From Arthrobacter subterraneus (lineage in GTDB: Bacteria; Actinomycetota; Actinomycetes; Actinomycetales; Micrococcaceae): a stretch of 64,000 nucleotides of DNA. The DNA is taken from positions 1 through 64,000 of the forward strand of contig NZ_FNDT01000011.1 of the NCBI RefSeq assembly GCF_900099735.1. Direction: 5' to 3'. Position 1 is the first letter of the stretch. Each line of letters begins with the position of its first letter. Of the stretch, positions 57,129 to 64,000 are shown one piece after another. Under the pieces are notes generated by a model. It saw only the letters and a program-made list of their open reading frames with translations, was not told where the DNA came from and did no database searches. The position numbers and the translations under genes were made by a program.

Positions 57129-57578
57129 GTCTAAACAACCTCAAGGTGAATCGCCGTCATCACGGCTCGAATGCAGGGGTGTGCCCGGTCGAGATGGAGC
57201 TTCTGGTGGAGCCCGCCGTTGGGCCAGGAATGCGTAAGAGGGTGGGGTAAACCGTTACGCGCACATTCGACAGCAGCGGGATCCCTGCGCGGACAGGACG
57301 TCCGGGGAATAGGCTGCGGCTGCAGATGCTGCTGAGTTGGTGTTCACAATCCGAATTATTGCACGTAACAATCCGCTACGCACAAGTAACAATGGTAGGG
57401 CGTCCGCATTCTGGACGGCTGGGCACGCAGACAGAATGTCAACCCGCTGCCGTGTTTCCGGCAGAATGTTGGACGAACTGTCTCGGTGCGTCGAAAAAAC
57501 GGACGGATTGTCCTGAATGTGAACCGGTTACGCGTGAAGGCGTTTAGCCGGTTGCCCGGATAGTGGACGGCTGTCCGG
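57129..57578. other. 450-bp intergenic region upstream of the winged-helix regulator
   Basis: No supported gene. GTAACAAT occurs twice (57365-57372 and 57386-57393), exactly 21 bp apart (two helical turns), and GTTAC appears in reverse orientation near 57253. CAGAATGT also occurs twice further on. These could be binding sites for the regulator itself. One 96-residue frame here is low-quality and rejected. Confidence 0.5.
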
Positions 57579-58214
57579 TTAGCCGACGACGCCGTACAGA
57601 CGATCTCCGGCATCGCCCAGACCGGGGACGATGTAGGCGTTCTCATTCAACTTTTCGTCGATGGACGCGAGGACGATGGTGACGTTGGCACCCTCGAGTT
57701 CCTGCCTCAGTGCCTCCAGGCCCTCGGGCGCCGCCAGCAGGCAGATGCAGGTGACGTCGGCCGCGCCCCGGCGGAACAGGAACTTGATTGCCTCGCGGAG
57801 CGTGCCGCCGGTGGCGAGCATGGGGTCAAGGACAAACACCTGCCGGCCGGTGAGGTCGTCCGGCAGCCGCTCGGCGTAGGTAATGGCTTCGAGCGTCTCC
57901 TCGTTGCGGGCCATGCCGAGGAAACCCACTTCCGCGGTGGGGACCAGGCGGGTCATGCCTTCGAGCATGCCCAGCCCTGCACGGAGGATGGGAACCACGA
58001 GCGGCGTCGGCTTCACCAGGCCGGTTCCGACGGCGGTGGTCACCGGGGTCTCGATGTGGACCGGTTCAACGCGCACGTCCCGGGTTGCCTCATAGGCCAG
58101 CAGAGTCACCAGTTCCTCCGTCAGCAACCGGAACACCGGGGACGGAGTGTTCTTGTCCCTCAGGACTGTGAGTTTGTGGGACACCAGGGGATGGTCGACA
58201 ACCAGAACGCGCAT
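57579..58214 (-). CDS. upp: Uracil phosphoribosyltransferase
   Basis: Salvages uracil with PRPP to UMP; 211 residues, standard length. Motifs are [15 protein letters not shown] at the N-terminus, [16 protein letters not shown] loop [11 protein letters not shown] and the uracil-binding [14 protein letters not shown] 58214 follows TACTTT by 6 nt, so it is probably leaderless. Divergent from tadA with only 22 bp between start codons. Confidence 0.96.
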   Translation of the reverse strand: MRVLVVDHPLVSHKLTVLRDKNTPSPVFRLLTEELVTLLAYEATRDVRVEPVHIETPVTTAVGTGLVKPTPLVVPILRAGLGMLEGMTRLVPTAEVGFLGMARNEETLEAITYAERLPDDLTGRQVFVLDPMLATGGTLREAIKFLFRRGAADVTCICLLAAPEGLEALRQELEGANVTIVLASIDEKLNENAYIVPGLGDAGDRLYGVVG

Positions 58215-58236
58215 TGCTCAAAAGTATCATTGGCAC
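58215..58236. promoter_or_regulatory. Overlapping divergent -10 elements of upp and tadA
   Basis: The 22 bp between the two start codons hold TATCAT (58225-58230, plus), 6 nt before the tadA ATG, and TACTTT (58221-58226, minus), 6 nt before the upp ATG. The hexamers overlap by 2 bp, so each -35 would lie inside the opposite gene. The promoters cannot both be open at once. Confidence 0.55.
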
Positions 58237-58716
58237 ATGCCAGCCCAGCCTGCCCCTGCACAGCGCGATCATGCCGCGTGGATGGAGCTGGCGCTGCAGG
58301 CTGCCCAGCGGGCAGGTGAGACGGCAGACGTGCCGATCGGCGCCGTCGTCGTCGGTCCTCACGGCGAGGTGCTCGGCACCGGCTGGAATGAACGTGAGGC
58401 CACCGGAGATCCCACCGCGCATGCGGAGGTGCTCGCGCTCCGGCGGGCTGCGGCGGCATTGGGGTCCTGGCGGCTGGACGGCTGCACCCTGGTGGTGACG
58501 CTTGAGCCGTGTTCGATGTGCGCGGGCGCCAGTGTGCTCGCTCGTATTCCCCGCGTGGTCTTCGGGGCTTGGGATGAGAAGGCGGGGGCCGCCGGTTCCG
58601 TGTTCGACGTTCTGCGCGAACGCCGGCTGAACCACTGGACCGAAGTGTTCCCCGGGGTTCTTGAGGACGAGTGCGCTGCGCTGTTGCGGGATTTCTTCGC
58701 GGAGCGCAGGGCCTGA
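58237..58716 (+). CDS. tadA: tRNA(adenosine-34) deaminase
   Basis: Zinc deaminase converting A34 to inosine in tRNA-Arg(ACG), which is itself encoded at 54.1 kb. It has 159 residues from ATG 58237. The zinc site is His62 with catalytic Glu64 in TAHAEVLAL, plus Cys92 and Cys95 in EPCSMC. DVPIGAVVV and ARIPRVVFGAWDEKAGA are typical TadA. A 30-residue extension upstream would overlap upp and is rejected; TATCAT lies 6 nt before the chosen ATG. Confidence 0.94.
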   Translation: MPAQPAPAQRDHAAWMELALQAAQRAGETADVPIGAVVVGPHGEVLGTGWNEREATGDPTAHAEVLALRRAAAALGSWRLDGCTLVVTLEPCSMCAGASVLARIPRVVFGAWDEKAGAAGSVFDVLRERRLNHWTEVFPGVLEDECAALLRDFFAERRA

Positions 58717-58765
58717 CCCCTGGTTCCGGAGGCAGGATGCCGCATGGGGTGCACTTGAGGCATGT

Positions 58766-58834
58766 GCCCACCGAGTTGCGGGACTCAGTGGGAAGACGCT
58801 GTGCGAGCCCACCAGGTCAGCCGTCTCCTTGGGC
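58766..58834. repeat. Paired 28-nt imperfect palindromes, left flank of DUF559 gene
   Basis: Unit L1 at 58766-58793 (GCCCACCGAGTTGC... ACTCAGTGGG; arms CCCACCGAGT/ACTCAGTGGG pair at 9 of 10) and a more degenerate unit L2 at 58807-58834. The starts are 41 nt apart. L2 overlaps the last codons of the DUF559 gene. The same unit pair occurs on the other side of the gene (59746-59814), also 41 nt apart. Confidence 0.6.
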
Positions 58835-59629
58835 TAAATTGGTGAGACATTCTGCCACGAGTTCGAGGAACTTGTCGGGGCTGTGCACGAGCAACGGGTA
58901 AGTGACCCGCAGGACGGAGATTCCCCTGACCGTGTATACGTTCCAGCGCCGCCGATCCTCCTCGAAGTCGGTCCGGGCACTGTGATATTCCTTTCCGTCA
59001 ACTTCGATACCGAGAACCCCGTCGACCATGAGGTCAAGCCGCCCGGCACCCGGAACAAAGACCTGCGACTGGGTGATGTATCCGACGCGGCGCAGGTGAT
59101 ACCGAGAGACAGTCTCGACGATGGACTGCGCATGCGGATCAATCATCCTCACAATGCGCCGCAGGGACTTGTCACGCTGCCCGCCCAGGTTCTCAAGGAG
59201 GAAGCTTTGGCGGATGAGTCCCTTCACAACTGCCGACTCGACAATGCATAGGGCGTCAAGTTCGGGAAGGCAGCGCAGACACTGGATACAGATTTCCAGC
59301 ATGCCGGGCTTTCCAGCCGCGCGGTGCACCCGGAAATGATCGCCAAGAGGGCGTCCGTGGTCCGTGCTCACGTGGACGCGTCCAGGCTGGCGCAGCACCC
59401 AGAGACCGCGAGCCTCCGCAGCGCTGATGCATGCCAGATGCGCTCTCGCTGTGCATGCAGCGAGGATGGCGGGGTCGGCGTCGGGAAGGGCGAGGACCCC
59501 TCGCACGGGAACGGAGACCGCACCGAAAGCTACGGCCTTGCGCAGTTTCGATTCGCGTACGCCAGCAGCCAGAAGGTCCTTCCGCCGCGCTGCTCCGCCG
59601 AGCGTAGTCAGCGCTTCCTTCACATCCAT
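58817..59629 (-). CDS. AbiEi-like / DUF559 endonuclease-like protein
   Basis: A 270-residue two-domain protein. The N-terminal part (about 1-60, GGAARRKDLLAAGVRESKLRKAV... PVRGVLALPD) resembles the AbiEi-type antitoxin/winged-helix domain. The C-terminal part (about 170-260) matches DUF559, a Vsr/PD-(D/E)XK-like fold: LDLMVDGVLGIEVDGKEYH, DRRRWNVYTVRGISVLRVTY. Such proteins are common and multicopy in Micrococcales; their role is unproven (mismatch endonuclease-like or part of an abortive-infection system). No toxin gene is next to it. Flanked on both sides by paired palindromic repeats. Confidence 0.82.
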   Translation of the reverse strand: MDVKEALTTLGGAARRKDLLAAGVRESKLRKAVAFGAVSVPVRGVLALPDADPAILAACTARAHLACISAAEARGLWVLRQPGRVHVSTDHGRPLGDHFRVHRAAGKPGMLEICIQCLRCLPELDALCIVESAVVKGLIRQSFLLENLGGQRDKSLRRIVRMIDPHAQSIVETVSRYHLRRVGYITQSQVFVPGAGRLDLMVDGVLGIEVDGKEYHSARTDFEEDRRRWNVYTVRGISVLRVTYPLLVHSPDKFLELVAECLTNLAQGDG

Positions 59630-59745
59630 GGGGAGAGTGTGTCGCGACAGGAATGTGGATGGAGCTCGCAGTGGGCTGAATGTGGATAAATGGCGGACGT
59701 TTGGACTGCTCTGCAGGAGAAGTGCTGCGCGGCCTCGTCACCGCT

Positions 59746-59814
59746 GCCCGCCGGGTCGCTCGACTCTGTGGGCTGACGCAGCGCAGGCCCACCAGGTTGC
59801 CCAACTCAGCGGGC
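59746..59814. repeat. Paired 28-nt imperfect palindromes, right flank of DUF559 gene
   Basis: Units R1 (59746-59773) and R2 (59787-59814), both starting GCCC and ending GGGC, 21 of 28 identical to each other, starts 41 nt apart. R2 and left unit L1 match at 21 of 27. The 13-nt spacers of the left and right pairs match at 8 of 13 (core GACGC). The rest of 59630-59886 holds no supported gene. Confidence 0.6.
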
Positions 59815-59886
59815 ACCCGTGGTCCGTCAGGGTACAGGCTGCCCGTTTTGGGCGTGCGGTACCTCAGCCGGTAAAGTGGCACCGTT

Positions 59887-59976
59887 GGTGACGTGTCCGA
59901 GCGGCCGAAGGTGCAACACTCGAAATGTTGTTTGGTGTAAAAGCCAACGTGGGTTCAAATCCCACCGTCACCGCCA
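59887..59976 (+). tRNA. tRNA-Ser (anticodon CGA)
   Basis: An 87-nt class II tRNA plus an encoded CCA. Acceptor GGTGACG pairs with CGTCACC, anticodon loop CTCGAAA between CAACA/TGTTG, a long variable arm and T-arm GTGGGTTCAAATCCCAC. Anticodon CGA reads TCG (Ser). Together with 36.3 and 48.0 kb this gives three Ser isoacceptors in one window. Confidence 0.97.
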
Positions 59977-59980
59977 GCTG

Positions 59981-60022
59981 AAACCCCTGATTCCTTTCCT
60001 ACGCGGAGGGAATCAGGGGTTT
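59981..60022. terminator. Terminator between tRNA-Ser(CGA) and DJ-1 gene
   Basis: A 14-bp perfect stem AAACCCCTGATTCC/GGAATCAGGGGTTT (59981-59994 with 60009-60022), then TTCGTTTTGT. Between a tRNA and a convergent gene. Confidence 0.88.
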
Positions 60023-60046
60023 CGTTTTGTCCAGAGGGTAACCGCG

Positions 60047-60814
60047 TCAGCGCTCGGTGTCTGCCGCAGCAGCCTTCCTGGCGTCCTTCTCGGCGCGCAG
60101 GGCCTCGGCGTCGTGCTGTTCCTCGGCCTTCTCCTGGTGGATGGCCTCGGCCAGGAGCTTCTCCATCTCCTTGGCCACGCCTGCGGCTGACGCCGGGTTC
60201 TGCCCGGTCACCAGCCGGTCGTCGACCACCACCTTCTCCGCGAAGACGTCCGCCGAGAGGTGGGTGGCACCCTGTTCCTCAAGCCGGTCCGCCAGGAAGA
60301 ACGGGATGACTTTGTCCTTCCCTGCGGCGACCTCCTCGTCGTTGGTGAAGGCAGCCACCTCCCGGCCCTCGACGAGGCGGAACCCGTTGTCCAGTTCCAC
60401 GTTCAACAGGCCCGCAGGTCCATGACAGACCGCGCCCACCACGCCGCCTGAGTTGTAGACGCTGGCGACCAGGCGCTGCAACCCTTCGCTGTCCGGGAAA
60501 TCCCACATGGTGCCGTGGCCGCCTACGAGGTAGACGGCGTCGTACTGGTCGGGATCAACCACGTCGACGCGGGCTGTGTTGTAGAGGCCTGCACGCGTGA
60601 CCTCGTCCTGAGTGAAGGCGACCTGAATGGGGTCATCCGAATCCACCTCGTCCCGCGGGGGCTGGCCGCCCTGGATGGACGCGAAGTCGACGAAGTGCCC
60701 GGAATCCTTGAAGACCTTCCAGGGATGCGCGGCCTCAGCCACGTTGTAGCCGGTCTTCTCGCCCGTGTCGCCGAGCTCGGAAACGCTGGTCAGTACCATC
60801 AGGATTTTCTTCAT
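60047..60814 (-). CDS. DJ-1/PfpI-family (Hsp31-like) protein
   Basis: A 255-residue class I glutamine amidotransferase-like protein. The nucleophilic elbow AVCHGPAGLL carries Cys130-His131, and YLVGGHGTMWDFPD is the Hsp31/glyoxalase III-type signature. Such proteins act as glyoxalase III, protein deglycases (debated) or stress chaperones. The last about 40 residues are a highly charged helix (EKAEEQHDAEALRAEKDAR), longer than usual. AAGGAG precedes the ATG by 7 nt. Confidence 0.9.
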   Translation of the reverse strand: MKKILMVLTSVSELGDTGEKTGYNVAEAAHPWKVFKDSGHFVDFASIQGGQPPRDEVDSDDPIQVAFTQDEVTRAGLYNTARVDVVDPDQYDAVYLVGGHGTMWDFPDSEGLQRLVASVYNSGGVVGAVCHGPAGLLNVELDNGFRLVEGREVAAFTNDEEVAAGKDKVIPFFLADRLEEQGATHLSADVFAEKVVVDDRLVTGQNPASAAGVAKEMEKLLAEAIHQEKAEEQHDAEALRAEKDARKAAAADTER

Positions 60815-60886
60815 GAAGTGCTCCTTGTTGTCCGGGCTTCCACCCTACGCCCAGCGGATTCCGGCGTCTCCCGTAGCGTTGGAGGC

Positions 60887-61354
60887 ATGGCATTACGCGC
60901 GCTGGCCGTCGGCCGGAAACATGAGTCCTGGGTGGCCGAGGGCATCGCCCGCTACGAGAAGCGGCTCAAGAAGCCCTTTGACCTGTCCTGGCAGCTCATT
61001 CCGCACTCGGCCCGCGAGGGCGACGCCGCCCGGGACGAGGAGTCCGCGCGCCTCCTCGAACGGCTCGGCGGGAAGAACGCCGCCGACTACGTGATCCTGC
61101 TCGATGAACGCGGAAAAGCCGTGGACTCCCCCACCCTCGCCGCCCGGCTCCAACAGCCGCTCGACAGCTCCCGCAACATCACCCTGATCATCGGCGGGGC
61201 GTACGGAGTCAACCCCGAAGTCCACCAGCGTGCCGACTTCATCTGGTCTCTCTCGCCGCTGGTCTTCCCGCACCAGCTGGTCCGGCTCATCCTGGCTGAA
61301 CAGGTCTACCGGTCCCAGGAAATTGCAGGGCGCCGTCCCTACCATCACGAGTAG
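60887..61354 (+). CDS. rlmH: 23S rRNA (pseudouridine-1915-N3)-methyltransferase
   Basis: SPOUT methyltransferase modifying Psi1915 in helix 69 of 23S rRNA; 155 residues, typical length. ALRALAVGRKHESW at the start, YVILLDERGKAVDS, IGGAYGVNPEVHQRAD (knot region) and SLSPLVFPHQLVRLILAEQVYR are the family signature. TAGCGT lies 7 nt before the ATG, and a GGAGG with only 1-nt spacing lies between. A much longer in-frame extension antisense to the DJ-1 gene is rejected. Confidence 0.95.
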   Translation: MALRALAVGRKHESWVAEGIARYEKRLKKPFDLSWQLIPHSAREGDAARDEESARLLERLGGKNAADYVILLDERGKAVDSPTLAARLQQPLDSSRNITLIIGGAYGVNPEVHQRADFIWSLSPLVFPHQLVRLILAEQVYRSQEIAGRRPYHHE

Positions 61355-61447
61355 GCATTCAACCGAGCCGGAGGGTCACAGGCAGCGAATAGAGTAGGAC
61401 CACAGGATTCCTCTACGGGCGGTAGAACAGGAGCGGAAGGAGGCCGG

Positions 61448-62047
61448 GTGACCAGGAACAACGAGCGGATGATGCGCGCAACGGTGACCGCCGGCGTCGT
61501 CTTCCTGCTGGCTGCCGGTGCGCACATCGCCGGAGGGGCTGCCCTTCCGGATCCGCTCATCCTCGGCACGCTCGCCGTAACCACTGTGCTGGCAACCACC
61601 GTCCTGTCGCGGAGAAAGCTGTCGCTTCCGTCCGTGCTCGGCGTCCTCGGCGCCGGCCAGGTCCTCCTCCATGAAGCCTTTTCAACACTGACGACGACGG
61701 CGGCATGCGTTTCCTCCTCCCGTGACCACTTCGGTCCGCAGCAGGTCCACTGCGCTCCGGCGGGTGGCATGGAGCACGCGCACGCCTCCTCGCTGCTGGA
61801 CAACCCCCTGATGTTTGCGGCGCATGCCGGCGCCGTCGTCGCCACCGCCCTGATGCTCTATTACGGGGAGACCGCACTGGAACTGGCGGCGCAGTGGCTT
61901 CGGCCGCTGGTGGCCCTGCCGCGGCTGGTTGTGTTCCCGCCGCCCGCGGACCTTCCGGTCTTTCCCGACGCCCCCGTCCGCAGCTACCTCGAGCCGCTCC
62001 TCACTGTCAGGCCGCTGCGCGGTCCACCCCTGGCTACCTCTCTCTAG
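61448..62047 (+). CDS. Membrane protein upstream of ycnI, unknown function
   Basis: A 199-residue protein with AGGAGG before the GTG start. About four hydrophobic helices (VTAGVVFLLAAGAHIAGG, LAVTTVLATTVL, VLGVLGAGQVLLHEAF, FAAHAGAVVATALMLYYG). A central loop holds two Cys and several His (FGPQQVHCAPAGGMEHAHAS), which could bind a metal. It lies 72 bp before the YcnI gene on the same strand. Copper handling is inferred from that neighbour and the His/Cys loop only. Confidence 0.75.
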   Translation: MTRNNERMMRATVTAGVVFLLAAGAHIAGGAALPDPLILGTLAVTTVLATTVLSRRKLSLPSVLGVLGAGQVLLHEAFSTLTTTAACVSSSRDHFGPQQVHCAPAGGMEHAHASSLLDNPLMFAAHAGAVVATALMLYYGETALELAAQWLRPLVALPRLVVFPPPADLPVFPDAPVRSYLEPLLTVRPLRGPPLATSL

Positions 62048-62119
62048 TCCCACCGGCGCTTTCCGGCGCCCTCCCCCTTTTAGCCGTCTCCGGGACGGCA
62101 TTCCTTGAGAGGTAACACC

Positions 62120-62854
62120 ATGAAGACTTCAGTTCGCCGTACCCTGACCGCCGCCGCCGCAACCACCGCCCTGATGGGGCTCGGGCTCGCGGGTGCCGCT
62201 GCGCACGTCACCATCAAGCCCGACACCACCGCCGCGGGCGCCCACGCACTGCTCACCGTCGGGTTCTCCCACGACTGCGAGGGCTCGCCCACCAATAAGC
62301 TGACCATCTCGCTGCCGGAACCGCTGGTGGACGCCAAACCGGAAATCGTTCCGGGCTGGACGGTTGAGAAAGTCACCGAAACACTCGATGAACCGCTGAC
62401 CCTGGACAACGGAAGCAGCGTCACCGAGCGCGTCGGGCAGATCGTGTACACAGCCGAGACACCGGTGGAGGATGGCTATCTCCAGCAGTTCGATATCTCG
62501 GTCCAGCTTCCGGACAGAGAGGGAGAAACCCTGGCGTTCCCGGTCCTGCAGGGCTGTGTGGAGGGCGAGACCGACTGGGCCCAGATCCCCGCCGAGGGCG
62601 AGGACCCCCACAGTCTCGACGCTCCCGCGCCGACCATCACGCTGACCGGGGCGGAGGAGCACGGGCACTCCGAAGACGAGGAGCCGGCCGCCGAAGGGCA
62701 GCCGGCCGAGGCCGCTGACCTTGAAAGCGCGTCGGCTGCGAGCGATGACTCCTCCGGCGCGGCGACCGCCGGGTACGTGGGGCTGGGTGCCGGCGTGCTT
62801 GGCCTCATCGCGGGCGTCGCGGCGCTGCTGCGCACCCGGACAGCCAGGGGATAG
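62120..62854 (+). CDS. ycnI: YcnI-like copper-binding protein (DUF1775)
   Basis: A 244-residue exported, membrane-anchored protein from ATG 62120. The signal peptide ends AGAAA, so mature protein would start with His29 (HVTIKPD); the N-terminal His is the copper ligand in the YcnI family. Conserved patterns are VGFSHDCEGSPT and PGWTVEK. An acidic, disordered stretch (about 170-210) and a C-terminal transmembrane helix (about 212-236) ending RTRTARG follow. Likely a surface copper chaperone or metallochaperone paired with the upstream membrane protein. Confidence 0.9.
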   Translation: MKTSVRRTLTAAAATTALMGLGLAGAAAHVTIKPDTTAAGAHALLTVGFSHDCEGSPTNKLTISLPEPLVDAKPEIVPGWTVEKVTETLDEPLTLDNGSSVTERVGQIVYTAETPVEDGYLQQFDISVQLPDREGETLAFPVLQGCVEGETDWAQIPAEGEDPHSLDAPAPTITLTGAEEHGHSEDEEPAAEGQPAEAADLESASAASDDSSGAATAGYVGLGAGVLGLIAGVAALLRTRTARG

Positions 62855-62866
62855 CGCCATAACAAT

Positions 62867-62912
62867 CCCTGCGTCAATCGGCACCGCGCCGCCGGGGCTG
62901 ATTGACGCAGGG
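62867..62912 (+). terminator. Hairpin between ycnI and the DUF4232 gene
   Basis: A 13-bp perfect stem CCCTGCGTCAATC/GATTGACGCAGGG (62867-62879 with 62900-62912) with a 20-nt loop. No T-run. Likely a terminator of the ycnI transcript, leaving the next gene with its own promoter or read-through. Confidence 0.6.
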
Positions 62913-62936
62913 TGTCTTCCCCAGCAGGGTGGTTTT

Positions 62937-63629
62937 ATGACCACTCGCGCATCCGTGCCCCGCCTGCTTGCTGCCGCCGCAACCCTTGGGGCTCTCGCCC
63001 TGTCCGGATGCGGCGCCGGTGATCCGGCCGCAGAAGAGACCAGTCCGGCACCGTCGGCGAGCGCCGGACAGACCACTGCCGAGGCCGAGCCCACGCCCGA
63101 GGACTCGGAATCAGCGTCCGCCGAGCCCAGCGAGAGCAGCGAACCCTCTCCGTCCGAGTCCGCCTCGGAATCTCCGGAGGCGAGCCCGACGGCGGCCGCT
63201 GCGGACGGCGTGTGCACCTCCGACATGCTGAGCGCCGTCCTCGAAACAGAGATGGGCGGCGGCGCGGCGGGCAGCGTGTACCGGCAGATCATCTTCACCA
63301 ACACGGCAGACGAACAGTGCGAGATCACCGGTTACCCGGGCGTCTCCTATGTGGACGCCGCGGGCAACCAGGTGGGGGCGCCCGCCGACCGGGAGCCGGC
63401 GCAGTCCTCCGAAGTGGTCTTGGCGCCGGGCGAGTCAGCGGTTGCGCCGGTCAAGCAGACCAACGCCCAGAACTACGGCGCGGACTGCCTGCTGACGGAC
63501 ACCGTGGGGCTGCGCGTGTATCCGCCGAATGACACCGCCTCGCTGATCGTCGACCAGACGGGCACCGCCTGCGCGTCCGAGGACATCGTGCTGATGACGG
63601 TGGCTCCCACCAAGCCGCTCTCCCCCTAG
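62937..63629 (+). CDS. DUF4232 lipoprotein
   Basis: A 230-residue lipoprotein. The signal peptide ends in lipobox ALSGC (Cys25). A long Ser/Glu/Pro/Ala linker (about 35-90) precedes a beta-sandwich DUF4232 domain with TNTADEQCEITGYPGVSYVD and a second Cys pair. Family function is unknown; members are surface proteins in actinobacteria. AGGGTGG lies upstream of the ATG. A 72-residue extension overlapping ycnI is rejected. Confidence 0.85.
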   Translation: MTTRASVPRLLAAAATLGALALSGCGAGDPAAEETSPAPSASAGQTTAEAEPTPEDSESASAEPSESSEPSPSESASESPEASPTAAAADGVCTSDMLSAVLETEMGGGAAGSVYRQIIFTNTADEQCEITGYPGVSYVDAAGNQVGAPADREPAQSSEVVLAPGESAVAPVKQTNAQNYGADCLLTDTVGLRVYPPNDTASLIVDQTGTACASEDIVLMTVAPTKPLSP

Positions 63630-63705
63630 CACCGCCGCCGACGCACCGCGCTGCGCGCTCCTTTCCAGCTGACAGAATGTCGGAGGGGTAGGAGATGATG
63701 ATGCG

Positions 63706-64000
63706 ATGACATCGGTGCTTGAGAAATTCACGCCCGCCACACGCCAGTGGTTCGCGGGCGCCTTCTCCGCACCCACTCCTGCCCAGGAGGGCGCATGGAA
63801 CGCGGTGTCCGCCGGGTCCCACGCGCTCGTGGTCGCGCCCACCGGTTCCGGTAAAACCCTCGCGGCGTTCCTGTGGGCGCTGGACAGCTTCATTGCCCGT
63901 CCGGTCGAGGGCAAGCGGTCCACCCGGGTCCTCTACATCTCACCGCTCAAGGCCCTTGGCGTTGACGTGGAACGCAACCTGCGCGCGCCGCTGATCGGCA
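63706..64000 (+). CDS. Lhr-type ATP-dependent helicase, 5' part
   Basis: The first 98 codons of a large superfamily 2 helicase running off the window. WFAGAFSAPTPAQEGAWNAV is the Q-motif area, VVAPTGSGKTLAAFLWALD the Walker A and RVLYISPLKALGVDVERNL motif Ia of the Lhr family. Full Lhr proteins are about 1500-1600 residues. GGAGGGGTAGGAG precedes the ATG. Confidence 0.88.
   Translation, partial: MTSVLEKFTPATRQWFAGAFSAPTPAQEGAWNAVSAGSHALVVAPTGSGKTLAAFLWALDSFIARPVEGKRSTRVLYISPLKALGVDVERNLRAPLIG

Noticed and set aside
57356-57646. 96-codon minus-strand frame in the regulator-upp gap
   Set aside because: Cys/Arg/Thr-rich with no domain; it overlaps the end of upp. Treated as non-coding.

Overview
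The window is chromosomal DNA of a high-GC Gram-positive actinobacterium, most likely a member of the Micrococcaceae (Arthrobacter sensu lato). The 16S rRNA 5' end fits this, as do the maltokinase-branching enzyme fusion, the carD-ispD-ispF-cysS-rlmB order, the senX3-regX3-phoU-gpmA order, a proteasome activator (Bpa), and heavy use of GTG starts without ribosome binding sites. No prophage, insertion sequence, integron or CRISPR array was seen. Nearly everything is conserved core or near-core sequence.

Layout. 1-552: 5' end of a 16S gene (minus strand) with two rRNA promoters. 553-12.9 kb: alpha-glucan/trehalose locus, with glgE, treS and a mak-glgB fusion as one overlapping minus-strand operon, glgP divergent to it, and glgX convergent to glgP. 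12.9-17.3 kb: rlmB, cysS, ispF, ispD, carD. 17.5-21.7 kb: a lipoprotein, regX3, senX3, phoU and gpmA, the phosphate-sensing block. 21.8-27.7 kb: a methyltransferase, a DUF2516 membrane protein, a Cys/Met PLP enzyme, and the overlapping trio tmk-holB-secreted peptidase. 27.8-36.4 kb: tRNA-Thr, amylosucrase, an aldo/keto reductase, Bpa with an unknown partner, cstA with a 58-residue YbdD-type gene, a quinone oxidoreductase and tRNA-Ser. 36.9-41.3 kb: a 1491-residue secreted nuclease/5'-nucleotidase. 41.4-53.8 kb: an FAD protein, a UvrA paralogue, a frameshifted prolyl oligopeptidase, tRNA-Ser, a RecQ helicase with a phosphoribosyltransferase-like tail, phosphomannomutase and GTP-dependent PEPCK. 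54-64 kb: tRNA-Arg, a disulfide oxidoreductase, a SixA-type phosphatase, an orphan winged-helix regulator, upp/tadA, an AbiEi-DUF559 gene bounded by paired palindromic repeats, tRNA-Ser, a DJ-1 family protein, rlmH, a probable copper-handling group (membrane protein plus YcnI), a DUF4232 lipoprotein, and the start of an Lhr-type helicase.

How it fits together. The first 13 kb encode the GlgE route (trehalose to maltose to maltose-1-phosphate to alpha-glucan, then branching) plus phosphorolysis and debranching. Amylosucrase at 28-30 kb adds a sucrose-fed route to alpha-glucan. cstA and pckG fit carbon-starvation and gluconeogenic physiology, and pckG has a CRP/GlxR-like site upstream.

Strongest unexplained signals: (1) fifteen genes with a TANNNT hexamer exactly 6 or 7 nt before the start codon, suggesting leaderless mRNAs; (2) upp and tadA start codons only 22 bp apart with overlapping -10 elements; (3) the AbiEi-DUF559 gene flanked on both sides by pairs of 28-nt imperfect palindromes with a 41-nt period; (4) a LacI-type operator and a perfect palindrome between glgE and glgP.
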